64,000 bases of DNA. Origin: Amborella trichopoda. Lineage: Eukaryota; Streptophyta; Magnoliopsida; Amborellales; Amborellaceae. Positions 56,080 to 64,000 of this stretch are shown piece by piece. The translations under genes and the position numbers were made by a program. The DNA lies in the NCBI RefSeq assembly GCF_000471905.2, contig NW_006498608.1, positions 3,787,547 through 3,851,546 on the forward strand. The letters are read 5' to 3'. The notes under the pieces were generated by a model. It saw only the letters and a list, made by a program, of their open reading frames with translations, ran no database searches and was not told where the DNA came from. The stretch's first letter is position 1. Every line of letters starts with the position of its first letter.

Positions 56080-59000
56080 GGAAGCCTCTACGCTACGCCT
56101 ATGGGCGAATGCTATAGTGATTTCGCCGATAGGCCAATCGCCATCCGAAAATATCGGACGGCGTATGTTTTTGGACCGCCACGGATGTAGCATGTTTGTG
56201 GCGGTTACCGTCACGGACATAATAGGTCCGTGGCGGTCCAAAAATTCACGCGGAACCGCAACAGATGGCGCCGTCCATTGTGGGTCCGTTCAATAAGCCG
56301 CCACGGACATAGCAAGTCCTTGACGAAGGTGAAATACTGTAGCATTTCGCCTATAGCAATGTTTTAGGTTTTTTCTATATATATATATATATATATATCC
56401 TAAAAAGACATATGGGTTCAAATCAATTATAATTGTTCAAATCAGTGACAATTATGTCCAAAATAATATTGACTCATGCGACCTAGAGTATCTTACAAAA
56501 CAGACATGCATGTCATACAAGGACTAAGTCTTAAGAACATGAATGTTTGGTTCATCCAATCTATGGATTCATGTCCACATAGCAGACATGCCATGTCTGT
56601 GAATCCAGAAAAATGAGAATATCCAGGCAATGTTGCTGTGAATTTCCTGTGTTTGTGCATGTGTGTCTTGCATGTTGACATGGATATTTAGTGCACTGGC
56701 CTGGTTGATTCCGGCAAACATGTTTTTGTTACATAGAGTGGCGAAGGACAATTGTTTTGTAATCTTTTAGATTTTATTTTATCTTATTTTGAATTCTTGT
56801 AAGGCAAAGCCAAGCTCTATTGAAAGAAGACAAATTACTAAGAGGACAAATATATCCTAGAAATGATGAACATTTGTACCAATGTTTTACCTTGCAATAG
56901 AATAGGACGAGTGCTATTCAGCATTCCGCAGCCACATAATTGACCCACAATTAATCTAGAAAATCATCAGTCATCATTCTTATGTAATAAGTATTGGTCA
57001 TTACTCATTAGTTGCCTTTTACCTTCCTAATTTGGAGTAAGAATATGGTGTTTTAATGTTGTATTCTTGCAGGGTTTTGAGTTCATTGTTCAGAAGCTCT
57101 ATGCCCTGAGGAAGCCCAAAACAAATATTCAGATCCTACAGCAAAGTGTCCTTCTCAAGTACAAGTGAGTCTTTTGCATATTTAAAGGTCTGTGTTCATA
57201 TTAATTTGTTCTGTGTATGTAAATGTAGTACATAACTATATACCATATACACATGCATATGTCATATGTCATGCATAGTTTTTGCTTATTTTACTTGCAT
57301 TTTCATTGTTAAGAAAAATTCTTCCTTTTATTGTGACTATACGTAGAAGCTTGGTTTGCGATAGTTTAGAAAGGAAAATATCTGATGGGGTTTTTCTTGT
57401 GTCCTAGATTCCTTGTCTATAAATTATTTAGTATTTGAAGTTGTGAGCTTTTTCCTTATGGTTTGCTTTGTCCGATGGAAGTTTAATTCCATCTTGATAG
57501 TATGTTGAGCTAGATGCCAAAACTCTATGATGGCTCAGTGTTACATTTGTTTTTGTTACTTTAGAGGGTTTAAGATTTACATACTTGTGACACATAAGGG
57601 TGTTGCACATATTCTTCCTCTGAGAAAGTTACCTAAACATTCTGTTTAATCTTGGAAAATTAGTTGTATCCGGAATAATGGGTAAAATTATTTTTAAAGC
57701 CCCACAAGGTTCGTAGATTGTTCCATTTGATATTCTTCTCTACAAAATATATTTGCAGGTATGTTGTTCTCTTTCTTAAAGAACATGGTAAAGAGGTGTA
57801 TCTCGAGGTTCGTGGAGCATATGTTGACACAATGAACAAGGTCAGTGTTTCTGTAATATTTCCAGCAACAACGGAACATGCAATCTGTATAAATTCCTCT
57901 TTTGTCAAATTCTTTTTGGCTTTTGGTAGTGATTATTATGTCATGCAGATCAACCCGTTCATTGTGTTGAACGAGGAGCATCATACTCTCCAGTTTTTTA
58001 TGTACTGGATCAATTTGTTCATGTCCATATGAATAGTCGAATATTCCTGCAGACAATTTTATTCTCTTCGTCCATTCTTTTTTTTTGTGTGATTTCTCTT
58101 GGTCAATTCAATGCACCAGATCCAAAATATTTTATCCTAACCATATGAAGAGAGGAAAGTACTGGGATGAAAATCTCATATTGATTTGATGCATCATACT
58201 GAGAATTTTTATCCTACATGATGTCGAAAATATCTTTACCTTCTCCATGTAGGTTAATCGGAAGATACTGCTATCCCTCAATCCAATTTGCATTGTGTTT
58301 AAACCCACAGCTTTTTCCCTTCCTTGTTAAGATGTCCTTTAAAGTAATCGTGATCCTCACCTAAAATCAATCTTTATAATATGCCTGCAAAGTTTTGAAA
58401 TTAGATTATTATTATAAATTTTATAGTAGTTGGAAGAAAACTCGCCAAAGGAAACTTTTATTATTCAAAGAAAGGTCTGTATAATATCAAATCCTATGTT
58501 CACTCTCTGGCAATTCTGCATGATATACTCAAATACTAAACTCAGAGTTTAGTATTACATTATCAGTCATGACCATGTCGAATATGAAGAACCATAGCGG
58601 TTGGTGCATCTTTTTCTATTTTTCTCTTTTGGCAAGTAAAATGGTGATGATGAGGATTAACTTTGAACTTAAGGTCTCATACTAGAATTCCATATCACTC
58701 CATTTAGACCAAAGACTAGAATCCAATCTTCTTTCTACTCGTACTAATGCTAGCTTCTTATAAATTCATTTTTCACAAATTTGTTTGATCAATGTCTCCT
58801 ATGGTTCAATGAAATTCTTGTCACTTTTTTTATCCTATAGAAAATTATAAAGCTAATGTATGAATCTCCACTATATAAAATTCAGAAATAACATAATGCA
58901 TATTTGTTTTGGTCTCAACTCACAATGAACCAAGAAGCAACAAAAACAAACCAATCGTAACTTTCTAGTTGAGGCTGGAAAATAGAAGTGCCAGATATGA

Positions 59001-62000
59001 GTGTTTTGATGCTGGACTGCCACTGTCTTTTGCGATTAAGAATAGGACTGGATGCCATCTTTAATTTTAATTTCTTGTTGAAACATAACGTACTCTGCAA
59101 CAAATTATTCGTGAAAGAATAGTTATATAAGCCACAGATTTGATATTTTGGGTTCTTGGTTTTGTTGGAATGGGTGCTGGGTATTTCATTGTGCACATTT
59201 TACTTCTGCATTTTTAGAGAAGTGGGCATGGCCCTTGATAGAGAAAAATGATAGACCAAGATTTGTGTAGCCGACCCCAAATAGATGGGAAAAGGTTCTG
59301 ATGATGATTGTTGGACAAGGGGATTTGTCATATATAAGTAGATGTTCAAGAGGTTTGGCGGGATGTGGGAACTTGGATATGGAACTAAATAGTATCTAGT
59401 TCTTTTAAGCCTGTTATTGAGGAGAATGCCAGTGATTCAATTCATATGATGCTTAGTTCTTGGTTTGTTGGAATGGGTGCTAGGTATTTCATCGTGCGCA
59501 TTTTTCTTTTGCATTATTGGATAAGTGGGTATGGCCCTTGATAGAGAAAAATGGCAGACCAGGATTTATGTAGCCGACTCCAAATGGATGGGACAAGGCT
59601 CTGATGATGGTTATTAGAGAAGTGGTTTTGTCATATATAAGTGGATATTCAAGAGACTTGGCTGGATGTGGGAACTTGAATATGGAAATAAAGTTATGGT
59701 GGAGTTTGAAGTTACATGAGTGGAGTCTTTTCCTACGCTGGAAATTTAGGGGAAAAACTATCAAAACATTAATAGGAATAATTTAGGAGCAGAATATTTG
59801 GCTCTCTAGGTTTGGATTATCTTTTCCTTAATTCCCATGAATCGTCTACTTTCAGTAGATGCTTTGAGGGGTATTATGTGACATTTAGTCCTCCAATGCA
59901 TGGGAACTTGGTGAGGGGTCCTTAGGAGCATCTACACTTACACTCGGAGTCTATAAGACGTTATCTATGTTGACTGAAAGTGATGACTTCTGAATTTAAT
60001 AAATAAGATAGCCTGTAGAGTTTGTTCTTGTGCTCTTCTTCTTCCTGGCTTGCATCACTCTGTAGTTGTCTATTTGTGTATGACAATTAATTAAATGAAT
60101 GCCTTTTCAACAGCAGTCTTGGAGCTACTGTATGTTGTAGAGGACATATTCGTGTGAAGACCTTCTCTGTTCCTTCAATTTTGTTTCATAATGAGAATTT
60201 AATTTCACCGTGTTTTCAGGTTCTAAGTGCTCATTTCCGTGCATATATACAAGCACTGGAGAAACTGCAATTGGATATAGCATCATCCAGTGATTTGATT
60301 GGAGTAGAGACCAGGAGTTCTGGTAGTTTATTTTCAAGGGGAAGAGAACCTCTAAAGAACCGATCTGCTGTTTTTGCATTGGGGGAGAGGCACAATATCT
60401 TGAAGGTTTTCCTCTATATACTAGGTCTTTCAATTTTTTATAGATATTACTTTTTTGGTTTACAAGTTATATGCTCTTGTGCTGTTTTTAGTCCATTATC
60501 TTTTTCTCTTTCTTTTGAAACTTAGTGAATGCTGGATTTTTGGTGTCTTCTCTCTTTGATTCTGGATCTGTTTTTTTTTCTTTCCCTTTTCCTTTCTTGG
60601 AGTTTATCATTTCACCAAATTGGACTTATTTATTACCTTTAATGAATATATATTTGATTTCAGCACCTGATCTTTGGAAAAGGCATGAGGATAATTACTT
60701 TTAGCTCTTCCTTCATTCTTGTCTTGTTAATTCTTGGTTGAATTTTGGCTGTGCGCGCCTGCTGTTTGCTACATTGTAGGCTTTAGGTTCCATTTGCTAC
60801 TTGTAATTTTTTCTTCTTATTATTTCAGGAAATCGATCAACCTGCATTGATACCTCATATAGCTGAAGCAAGTTCTCAGAAGTACCCATATGAAGTTCTC
60901 TTTAGGAGTTTACACAAGCTTCTGATGGATACTGCTACTTCAGAGTATTGAATAGTCTGATCTAAATCTTTTACGCGAGACATAGTTAAGCTGCTTTTTT
61001 TTCCGCATTGCCTAAACATTTTGTGGCTTTACAGATATCTTTTTTGCGATGACTTCTTTGGAGAGGAATCAATCTTTTATGAAATATTTGCAGGTAAATC
61101 CCAAATGTGTCAAGTGGCATTTTTCAGTCTAGTAAAAGGGTTGACTGAACTAAGATATATGTTCTGGGTTTCCTTTGGCATGAAGTTTTCTTTATTGAAT
61201 GTAGATAGCTAACAAAGTTACTTGGAATTTCATGGTCTACTTTGTTGAAACTGAATATTATTCAGTTGCAGAAAAAGGGTTTATTCTTGTTAAGTAAACT
61301 GAAGGTTACTGCCCTTGTGTACAAGAGTGAATGTATAGAATTGCTAAACATCCTACAAGGCGTATGTGCAAATACTGACCTGGACAATTACATAAAGTAT
61401 CTGGTAAATATGCAATATATGAATTACATAAAACATGGAGTTGTCTGAACACCACCCACATCCATCGATACAACCTTTTCTCTCTTCAAATATTTGGTTC
61501 AGTTGTCGGTAAGTGAAAATCTTGCTGATGGATTTCTTGCTTCAAATTTCATGCTACTGGAGCAAAGTCAGATCCATTTTAGATCTGGTTTTCTTGATAT
61601 TTATTCTGACACTGACTGATTATATGCATTTTTTGTTTGTTTATTTGGTATTTTCAGGGCCGTTCGCAGTTATTGATGAATATTTCAATTCGGTTCTGTC
61701 AAATTGTTTCGATGCTATTGGTTTAATGCTAATGATACGCATTATACACCAGCATCAGGTTGGAAATATGTTTCATTCCATAGCTGTGTATGGGAAATTG
61801 ATATGTTTGCAATAATGCCTTTTTTTTATACACCCACCTAAGGGTGATAGGTGTCTCAGCTTGGTTAACTATTATTTATGAGCAAGTTTATCTTTTTGTA
61901 AGCCCGCCTCGCTGCCTATTTTAAAAACACCACCAAATCCCCCATAAGACTACCAAAAGAAAAGTCAACGTGGTTTTCCTCTTCTCCCAAAAAGCGACTA

Positions 62001-63815
62001 CTTTAATATGACTAATCAGCGAGTGAAAAAAGTACATGATCGGATGCCCACTTCAGAGTACAGTTCATAATTGTCCTTGAAGGTAAGTCAGGCTGTTTCA
62101 TCGATGTGACTATTAACGTGTCCAAATGATGCCTTAGATGTTAGGATGCATCTGGCTCCTTCATATATGCTCACAGGTCACATGGTTACTAGCAAAAAGA
62201 AAAGTTTCCCAAGGAATGTGCAAAGCCTGGTTTCTTTTTCTGTGAAGAGGGTTCTTTTTGTTGCATATTGGGGGCTTTCACCTTCCCATATTCTGACTCT
62301 GCAAGTGTTCCTGATTTGTTAAAGTGCTTTTTTTTTTCTTTAAACTGGATGAATTGTCACGTAGTACTATTTCCATGGTTGAAGTCGTGATAGGCAATCT
62401 GCAAATAAATCTTCAATATGAAATTATCAATTGAAAAAAACAGTATTTTCTATTTACTTTTGACTTGATTATTTGTCTGATCTCCTTTACAGTTGATCAT
62501 GTCTCGTCGCCGGATTCCATGCTTGGACTCATATCTGGACAAAGTAAGAATCTCTTCTTGCAAATTGGTGGATAAATGTTGTGAGTAATGGCATCTTAGT
62601 TAGGATTTACTTGGTTCTTAGTTACTCGGTTATGCATTGATATGATTTACCAATGTTTTTAACTAGATTGTTCCTGGCTTCCGGCATTAAATTCATTTCC
62701 CTTAACCTCTAAGACAATCTTGCTTTGCAATTAAGTGCAGTCAACATATAATCAAACTATTGAAAGCATGCTTATGCAGAAAAAAACATCTAGGTGGTTG
62801 GTGGTTGAGCCCCTGGGTGTGCTTTTAACTCACCAACATTTTCCTGTTGTAAAAAGAGAAAAGCTTTCTGAATAAATCAAAATAATTGTATTTCTAGCAA
62901 TCGAAGCAAATCAACAAATGACAAATATGATGCTGTGGTCTCTACGAGTTGTTGAGTTTAACCAGGAATTTCTTTTTCATCCCATCAATGGTGTCTTTCT
63001 GCTGTGAATAGACTGAGTTTGTTGAATTTGGTATTCTAACCTGCATTAAAACTTTTGAATTGATTGAACAGGTCAATATATCTTTGTGGCCTCGTTTCAA
63101 AATGGTATTTGATTTGCATCTTAATAGCTTGCGGAATGCTAATGTAAAAACATTATGGGAAGATGATGTCCATCCCCACTATGTTATGAGGCGATATGCT
63201 GAGTTTACTAGTTCACTCCTTCACCTCAATGTTGAATATGGAGATGGTCAGGTTGGTTTAGTAGTCAAATTGTCACTCTCTGAGATTGCTTGTGGACTTT
63301 CCTTTTACCCCATTATAGTGGCTTACTTTGGATACTTGTTTATTTGCATGACTTGAGAAGTGTTATATTTGCAGCTCTGATAAGTTTTTCAAACGTTCAA
63401 TGAGTCCAGCTTTTGCTTTCTAAAACACTGCTGCTCATATTTGGGTCACTTGAAACTGTAGCTTGATCTGAACCTGGAACGTCTGCGAATGGCTGTTGAT
63501 GATTTGCTTGTCAAGCTTGCTAAGACATTCTTAAAACCAAAGGACCAAACTGTGTTTCTCATAAACAATTACGACATGATTCTCGCTGTATTAAAGGTAT
63601 TTTTTTAATCAAATCCTAATAAGGTTCTCTCACTATGATTGCAATGACATATGGCAGTCATAATGAAAATCATATGTTTTTCTAAGGATGGACATATCTC
63701 ACAAGAATCACATACTTATTGAGAATTGTCCATCTCTTAGGAAGCGGGTACAGAAGGTGGAAAGACTCAGCAGCATTTTGAAGAACTGCTTAGGAGCAAC
63801 ATTTCTATCTATGTG
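40125..63815 (+). CDS. VPS52: VPS52, GARP/EARP tethering complex subunit (18 exons, 3' end outside window)
   Basis: Eighteen exons joined at GT-AG borders give one uninterrupted frame of 587 codons: 40125-40148, 41263-41357, 42278-42335, 42955-43050, 43816-43917, 44728-44811, 47067-47147, 51250-51393, 57073-57164, 57759-57840, 60220-60405, 60829-60944, 61035-61093, 61658-61758, 62493-62543, 63072-63251, 63462-63596, 63741-63815. The product is collinear with Arabidopsis VPS52 (POK, about 707 aa), so roughly 120 C-terminal residues lie beyond the window. VPS52 joins VPS51, VPS53 and VPS54 in the GARP complex, tethering endosome-derived vesicles at the trans-Golgi network; in Arabidopsis it is needed for pollen tube growth. 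The N-terminal half is rich in heptad-like helices that fit the complex's coiled-coil core. The gene is long because introns 6, 7, 8 and 10 are filled with transposons. No frameshift or premature stop was found. Confidence 0.95.
40184..40240 (+). mobile_element. RTE-type LINE tail in VPS52 intron 1
   Basis: 'gtagctgatcccaaatagtt', then 'ggataaggattgg' and GATGATGATGAT, is a well-kept example of the RTE LINE tail. Only the last 60 bp were inserted. Confidence 0.7.
41263..41357 (+). CDS. VPS52: VPS52 exon 2
   Basis: Encodes residues 9-39 and two bases of codon 40, including 'GFDLGVVVGDLAFEDDSD'. It matches the 'FDLGDFVGDL' region of Arabidopsis VPS52. The borders are TTATAG and GTATTA. Confidence 0.9.
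42278..42335 (+). CDS. VPS52: VPS52 exon 3
   Basis: Completes codon 40 and runs to residue 59: 'DDISLEGLQQELEDCKND', strongly conserved. The borders are TTGTAG and GTAAGT. Confidence 0.95.
42955..43050 (+). CDS. VPS52: VPS52 exon 4
   Basis: Residues 60-91, containing 'VVTNILAKGTSLREYAKG' and 'ELESIQ'. The borders are TTACAG and GTGTCT. Confidence 0.95.
43816..43917 (+). CDS. VPS52: VPS52 exon 5
   Basis: Residues 92-125, containing 'DYIKESDNLVSLHNQIRD' and 'LLSGFQ'. This is the start of the most conserved helical region. The borders are TGTAG and GTACGT. Confidence 0.97.
44728..44811 (+). CDS. VPS52: VPS52 exon 6
   Basis: Residues 126-153, containing 'AEIGSISSEIKSLQEKSM' and 'GLKLKNRK'. The borders are ATTAG and GTATAT. 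A 2.3-kb intron follows. Confidence 0.97.
44812..47066 (+). other. VPS52: VPS52 intron 6 (2,255 bp)
   Basis: AT-rich intron with one 92-codon frame (45742-46020) that has no recognisable features. The 45350-46900 part differs in texture from the flanking intron and may be an old retroelement remnant, but I found no terminal repeats or protein domains to prove it. Confidence 0.6.
47067..47147 (+). CDS. VPS52: VPS52 exon 7
   Basis: Residues 154-180, containing 'LARFVEDIIVPPRMVDII'. The borders are TTGCAG and GTGCTT. A 4.1-kb intron follows. Confidence 0.97.
47148..51249 (+). other. VPS52: VPS52 intron 7 (4,102 bp)
   Basis: This contains an AT-rich segment with an internal inverted relation between 'gtttggaacccca'-type and 'ggttcgaaaccggg'-type words (48140-48545), and a GC-rich hAT-like remnant (49840-50622). 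Reading frames within it are short and unrecognised. Confidence 0.6.
49840..50622. mobile_element. Degenerate hAT-like element in VPS52 intron 7
   Basis: The edges 'aatgttcaagacgatggcgg' and 'gccgactttttaaacta' are roughly complementary. The subterminal zones (49850-49920 and 50460-50610) are rich in GCCGCC/GGGCGG words, as in the hAT element in the next intron. The centre is AT-rich and non-coding. The ends are too worn for a target duplication to be read. Confidence 0.45.
51250..51393 (+). CDS. VPS52: VPS52 exon 8
   Basis: Residues 181-228, containing 'YMRTLEILSKKLKYVE' and 'LERLRQKAVSK'. The borders are ATGCAG and GTTCTT. A 5.7-kb intron follows, the longest in the gene. Confidence 0.97.
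51762..53521 (-). mobile_element. Non-autonomous hAT element with BED-finger remnant
   Basis: The ends are CAGTGTTTCAAAAAGCG and the complement of CAGTGATTCAAAAAGCG, a classic hAT terminal pair. The flanking 8-mers GATGTGCA and GATGTACC match at six of eight positions, which fits a decayed 8-bp target duplication. Subterminal zones are rich in GCCTAGGCGGCC-type words. The minus strand carries BED zinc-finger coding remnants and an acidic tail, but not the RNase H-like catalytic region or the C-terminal dimerisation domain. It lies in VPS52 intron 8, opposite in coding sense. Confidence 0.8.
52129..53111 (-). pseudogene. Triple BED-type zinc-finger remnant of a hAT protein
   Basis: Three tandem units, each starting 'DPGxKYG' and ending near 'CKNVPEA', lie at about 52908-53081, 52643-52816 and 52377-52550, about 265 bp apart. 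All have the BED pattern CxxC, then KHLxGIKGxVxxC. Unit 1 has Y instead of the His in 'MKYLVG'. Unit 2 has Y at the Cys positions ('CNFYEK') and then a frameshift. Unit 3 keeps 'KKHLAG' but has Y for the first Cys ('KYNYC'). A lysine-rich then acidic tail follows in another frame (52129-52365). With frameshifts between units, it cannot make one protein. Confidence 0.7.
54079..54445 (-). mobile_element. MITE family A, complete reversed copy in VPS52 intron 8
   Basis: The left end 'gtggtttgtataaggcc' and right end 'cttatgtaaactttttcc' are the family's two different termini, in reversed order. Terminal blocks 'cttaaacaatcaaagta' and 'ttaatttgattgtttag' are inverted. It runs straight into the interior of another copy. 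Confidence 0.75.
54446..54672 (+). mobile_element. MITE family A, left-truncated copy
   Basis: It starts inside the family at 'catcttgtaatacattatct' and ends with an intact right terminus ('acaaaccacaccg'). Its left half is not found on the far side of the preceding copy, so it was truncated rather than simply split. Confidence 0.65.
54775..55111 (+). mobile_element. MITE family A, copy running into the gap
   Basis: It starts at 'aaagtgcacctcaaaaatgc' and continues to the right terminal block 'actttgattgtttaaggttg', where the assembly gap begins. Confidence 0.65.
55112..55816. other. Assembly gap (705 N)
   Basis: Undetermined bases inside VPS52 intron 8. Long frames that appear to cross it are artefacts. 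The gap starts exactly in a family A terminal repeat, which suggests repeat-driven assembly failure. Confidence 0.99.
56001..56398. mobile_element. Palindrome-rich element with direct terminal repeats
   Basis: Two direct repeats of about 65-70 bp (about 56001-56066 and 56325-56395) share 'ggcgaaat.actgt', 'ttcgcctata' and a pyrimidine-TA run. Between them the same words occur in reverse ('gcctatgggcgaa', 'gtgatttcgcc'), and 'gccacggac'/'gtccgtggcgg' occur in both senses several times. The family is not recognised. Two (TA)n runs (about 56050-56078 and 56377-56398) are part of it. Confidence 0.5.
57073..57164 (+). CDS. VPS52: VPS52 exon 9
   Basis: Residues 229-258 plus two bases of codon 259, containing 'FIVQKLYALRKPKTNIQ' and 'QQSVLLKY'. 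The borders are TTGCAG and GTGAGT. Confidence 0.97.
57759..57840 (+). CDS. VPS52: VPS52 exon 10
   Basis: Completes codon 259 (K) and runs to residue 286, containing 'FLKEHGKEVYLEVRGAY'. The borders are TTGCAG and GTCAGT. Confidence 0.97.
57841..60219 (+). other. VPS52: VPS52 intron 10 (2,379 bp)
   Basis: The right half contains a duplicated block that carries an RTE-type LINE tail in each copy. The left half is ordinary AT-rich intron. No gene in either sense is supported. Confidence 0.7.
59150..59697 (+). repeat. About 300-bp duplication carrying RTE LINE tails
   Basis: The blocks 59150-59395 and 59455-59697 are collinear, sharing 'ttgttggaatgggtgct', 'atggcccttgatagagaaaa', 'gtagccga', 'tctgatgatg' and 'tcatatataagt'. 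The LINE tail is therefore older than the duplication. Copies differ by many substitutions, so the event is not recent. Confidence 0.75.
60220..60405 (+). CDS. VPS52: VPS52 exon 11
   Basis: Residues 287-348, containing 'VLSAHFRAYIQALEKLQL', 'LIGVETRSS' and 'REPLKNRSAVFALGER'. The borders are TTTCAG and GTTTTC. Confidence 0.97.
60829..60944 (+). CDS. VPS52: VPS52 exon 12
   Basis: Residues 349-386 plus two bases of codon 387, containing 'QPALIPHIAEASSQKYPY' and 'LHKLLMDTATS'. The donor is GA|GTATTG; reading through it would give an immediate TGA. The next intron is only 90 bp. Confidence 0.95.
61035..61093 (+). CDS. VPS52: VPS52 exon 13
   Basis: Completes codon 387 (E) and encodes 'YLFCDDFFGEESIFYEIF', ending one base into codon 407. 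The borders are TTACAG and GTAAAT. Confidence 0.95.
61658..61758 (+). CDS. VPS52: VPS52 exon 14
   Basis: Completes codon 407 (G) and runs to residue 440, containing 'PFAVIDEYFNSVLSNCFD' and 'MLMIRIIHQHQ'. The borders are TTTCAG and GTTGGA. Confidence 0.97.
62493..62543 (+). CDS. VPS52: VPS52 exon 15
   Basis: Residues 441-457, 'LIMSRRRIPCLDSYLDK', almost invariant in plants. The borders are TTACAG and GTAAGA. Confidence 0.97.
63072..63251 (+). CDS. VPS52: VPS52 exon 16
   Basis: Residues 458-517, containing 'VNISLWPRFKMVFDLHL', 'LWEDDVHPHYVMRRYAEF' and 'HLNVEYGDGQ'. The borders are AACAG and GTTGGT. Confidence 0.97.
63462..63596 (+). CDS. VPS52: VPS52 exon 17
   Basis: Residues 518-562, containing 'LDLNLERLRMAVDDLLVK' and 'VFLINNYDMILAVLK'. 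The borders are CTGTAG and GTATTT. Confidence 0.97.
63741..63815 (+). CDS. VPS52: VPS52 exon 18 (last in window)
   Basis: Residues 563-587, containing 'EAGTEGGKTQQHFEELLR' and ending 'ISIYV' before GTAAGT. The 185 bases to the window edge are intron. Confidence 0.95.
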
Positions 63816-64000
63816 GTAAGTTTTCAGCTACTTGTGACTGAATGGGGATGACAATGTAGCAGTGTAATTCTTGAAGGTTGTGGGAAAAAATTTGTGGATT
63901 GAGATTTTGTTTTACTAGATGAGGTTTCCTTCTCTCTCTCTAATTGTTCATGAAGAACATTCATATGCGATGATATTAAGGCTACAAGCCTTCTATAGGT

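Larger units (their letters stand above)
51394..57072 (+). other. VPS52: VPS52 intron 8 (5,679 bp incl. 705-bp gap)
   Basis: The longest intron of the gene. It holds, in order, a hAT element (51762-53521), a cluster of family A MITEs (about 54079-55111), an assembly gap (55112-55816), and a palindrome-rich element (about 56001-56398). The splice sites at both ends remain normal. Confidence 0.8.

Overview
This window is nuclear DNA from a flowering plant. It is AT-rich, carries spliced genes with GT-AG introns, and is crowded with plant-type transposon debris. I cannot name the species. The low GC of the coding third positions (except in the F-box gene) and the long transposon-filled introns argue against a grass, but this is inference. 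There are two assembly gaps (runs of N at 27300-27541 and 55112-55816).

Three protein-coding genes are supported. (1) 1201-3927 (+): an intronless P-class pentatricopeptide-repeat (PPR) gene, 908 aa, close to Arabidopsis At5g59900; it is probably an organellar RNA-binding protein. (2) 14866-16098 (-): an F-box/kelch-repeat gene, 410 aa, close to Arabidopsis At1g30090, with a probable short intron in its 5' leader. (3) 40125 to beyond the right edge (+): VPS52 (POKY POLLEN TUBE in Arabidopsis), a subunit of the GARP/EARP tethering complex. I could join 18 coding exons in one open frame of 587 codons; roughly the last 120 residues lie outside the window. The three genes have unrelated functions and are simply neighbours.

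Layout: 1-1200 is the upstream region and leader of the PPR gene, with a CT microsatellite and a duplicated segment carrying an upstream ORF. 3928-14865 is intergenic and mostly small transposons. 16100-17200 is the F-box upstream region. 17200-38260 is about 21 kb of intergenic transposon remnants with no supported gene. 38260-40124 is the VPS52 upstream region and leader. 40125-64000 is VPS52, whose introns 6, 7, 8 and 10 (2.3, 4.1, 5.7 and 2.4 kb) hold most of its length.

The repeat content is the most distinctive part. Recurring families are: a Mutator-like MITE ('family A', about 360-415 bp, 9-bp target duplications visible in two copies) in well over ten copies; two further hairpin MITE families (B, about 230-285 bp; C, about 220 bp); a longer inverted-repeat family (E); a 'gggtggcaat' inverted-repeat family; two probable solo LTRs; RTE-type LINE tails ending in GAT repeats; and, inside VPS52 intron 8, a hAT element with three tandem, individually damaged BED zinc-finger units. 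I found no CRISPR array, operon, virus or defence system. The most interesting items are the triple-BED hAT element, the family A MITE swarm, and upstream ORFs in the leaders of two of the genes.
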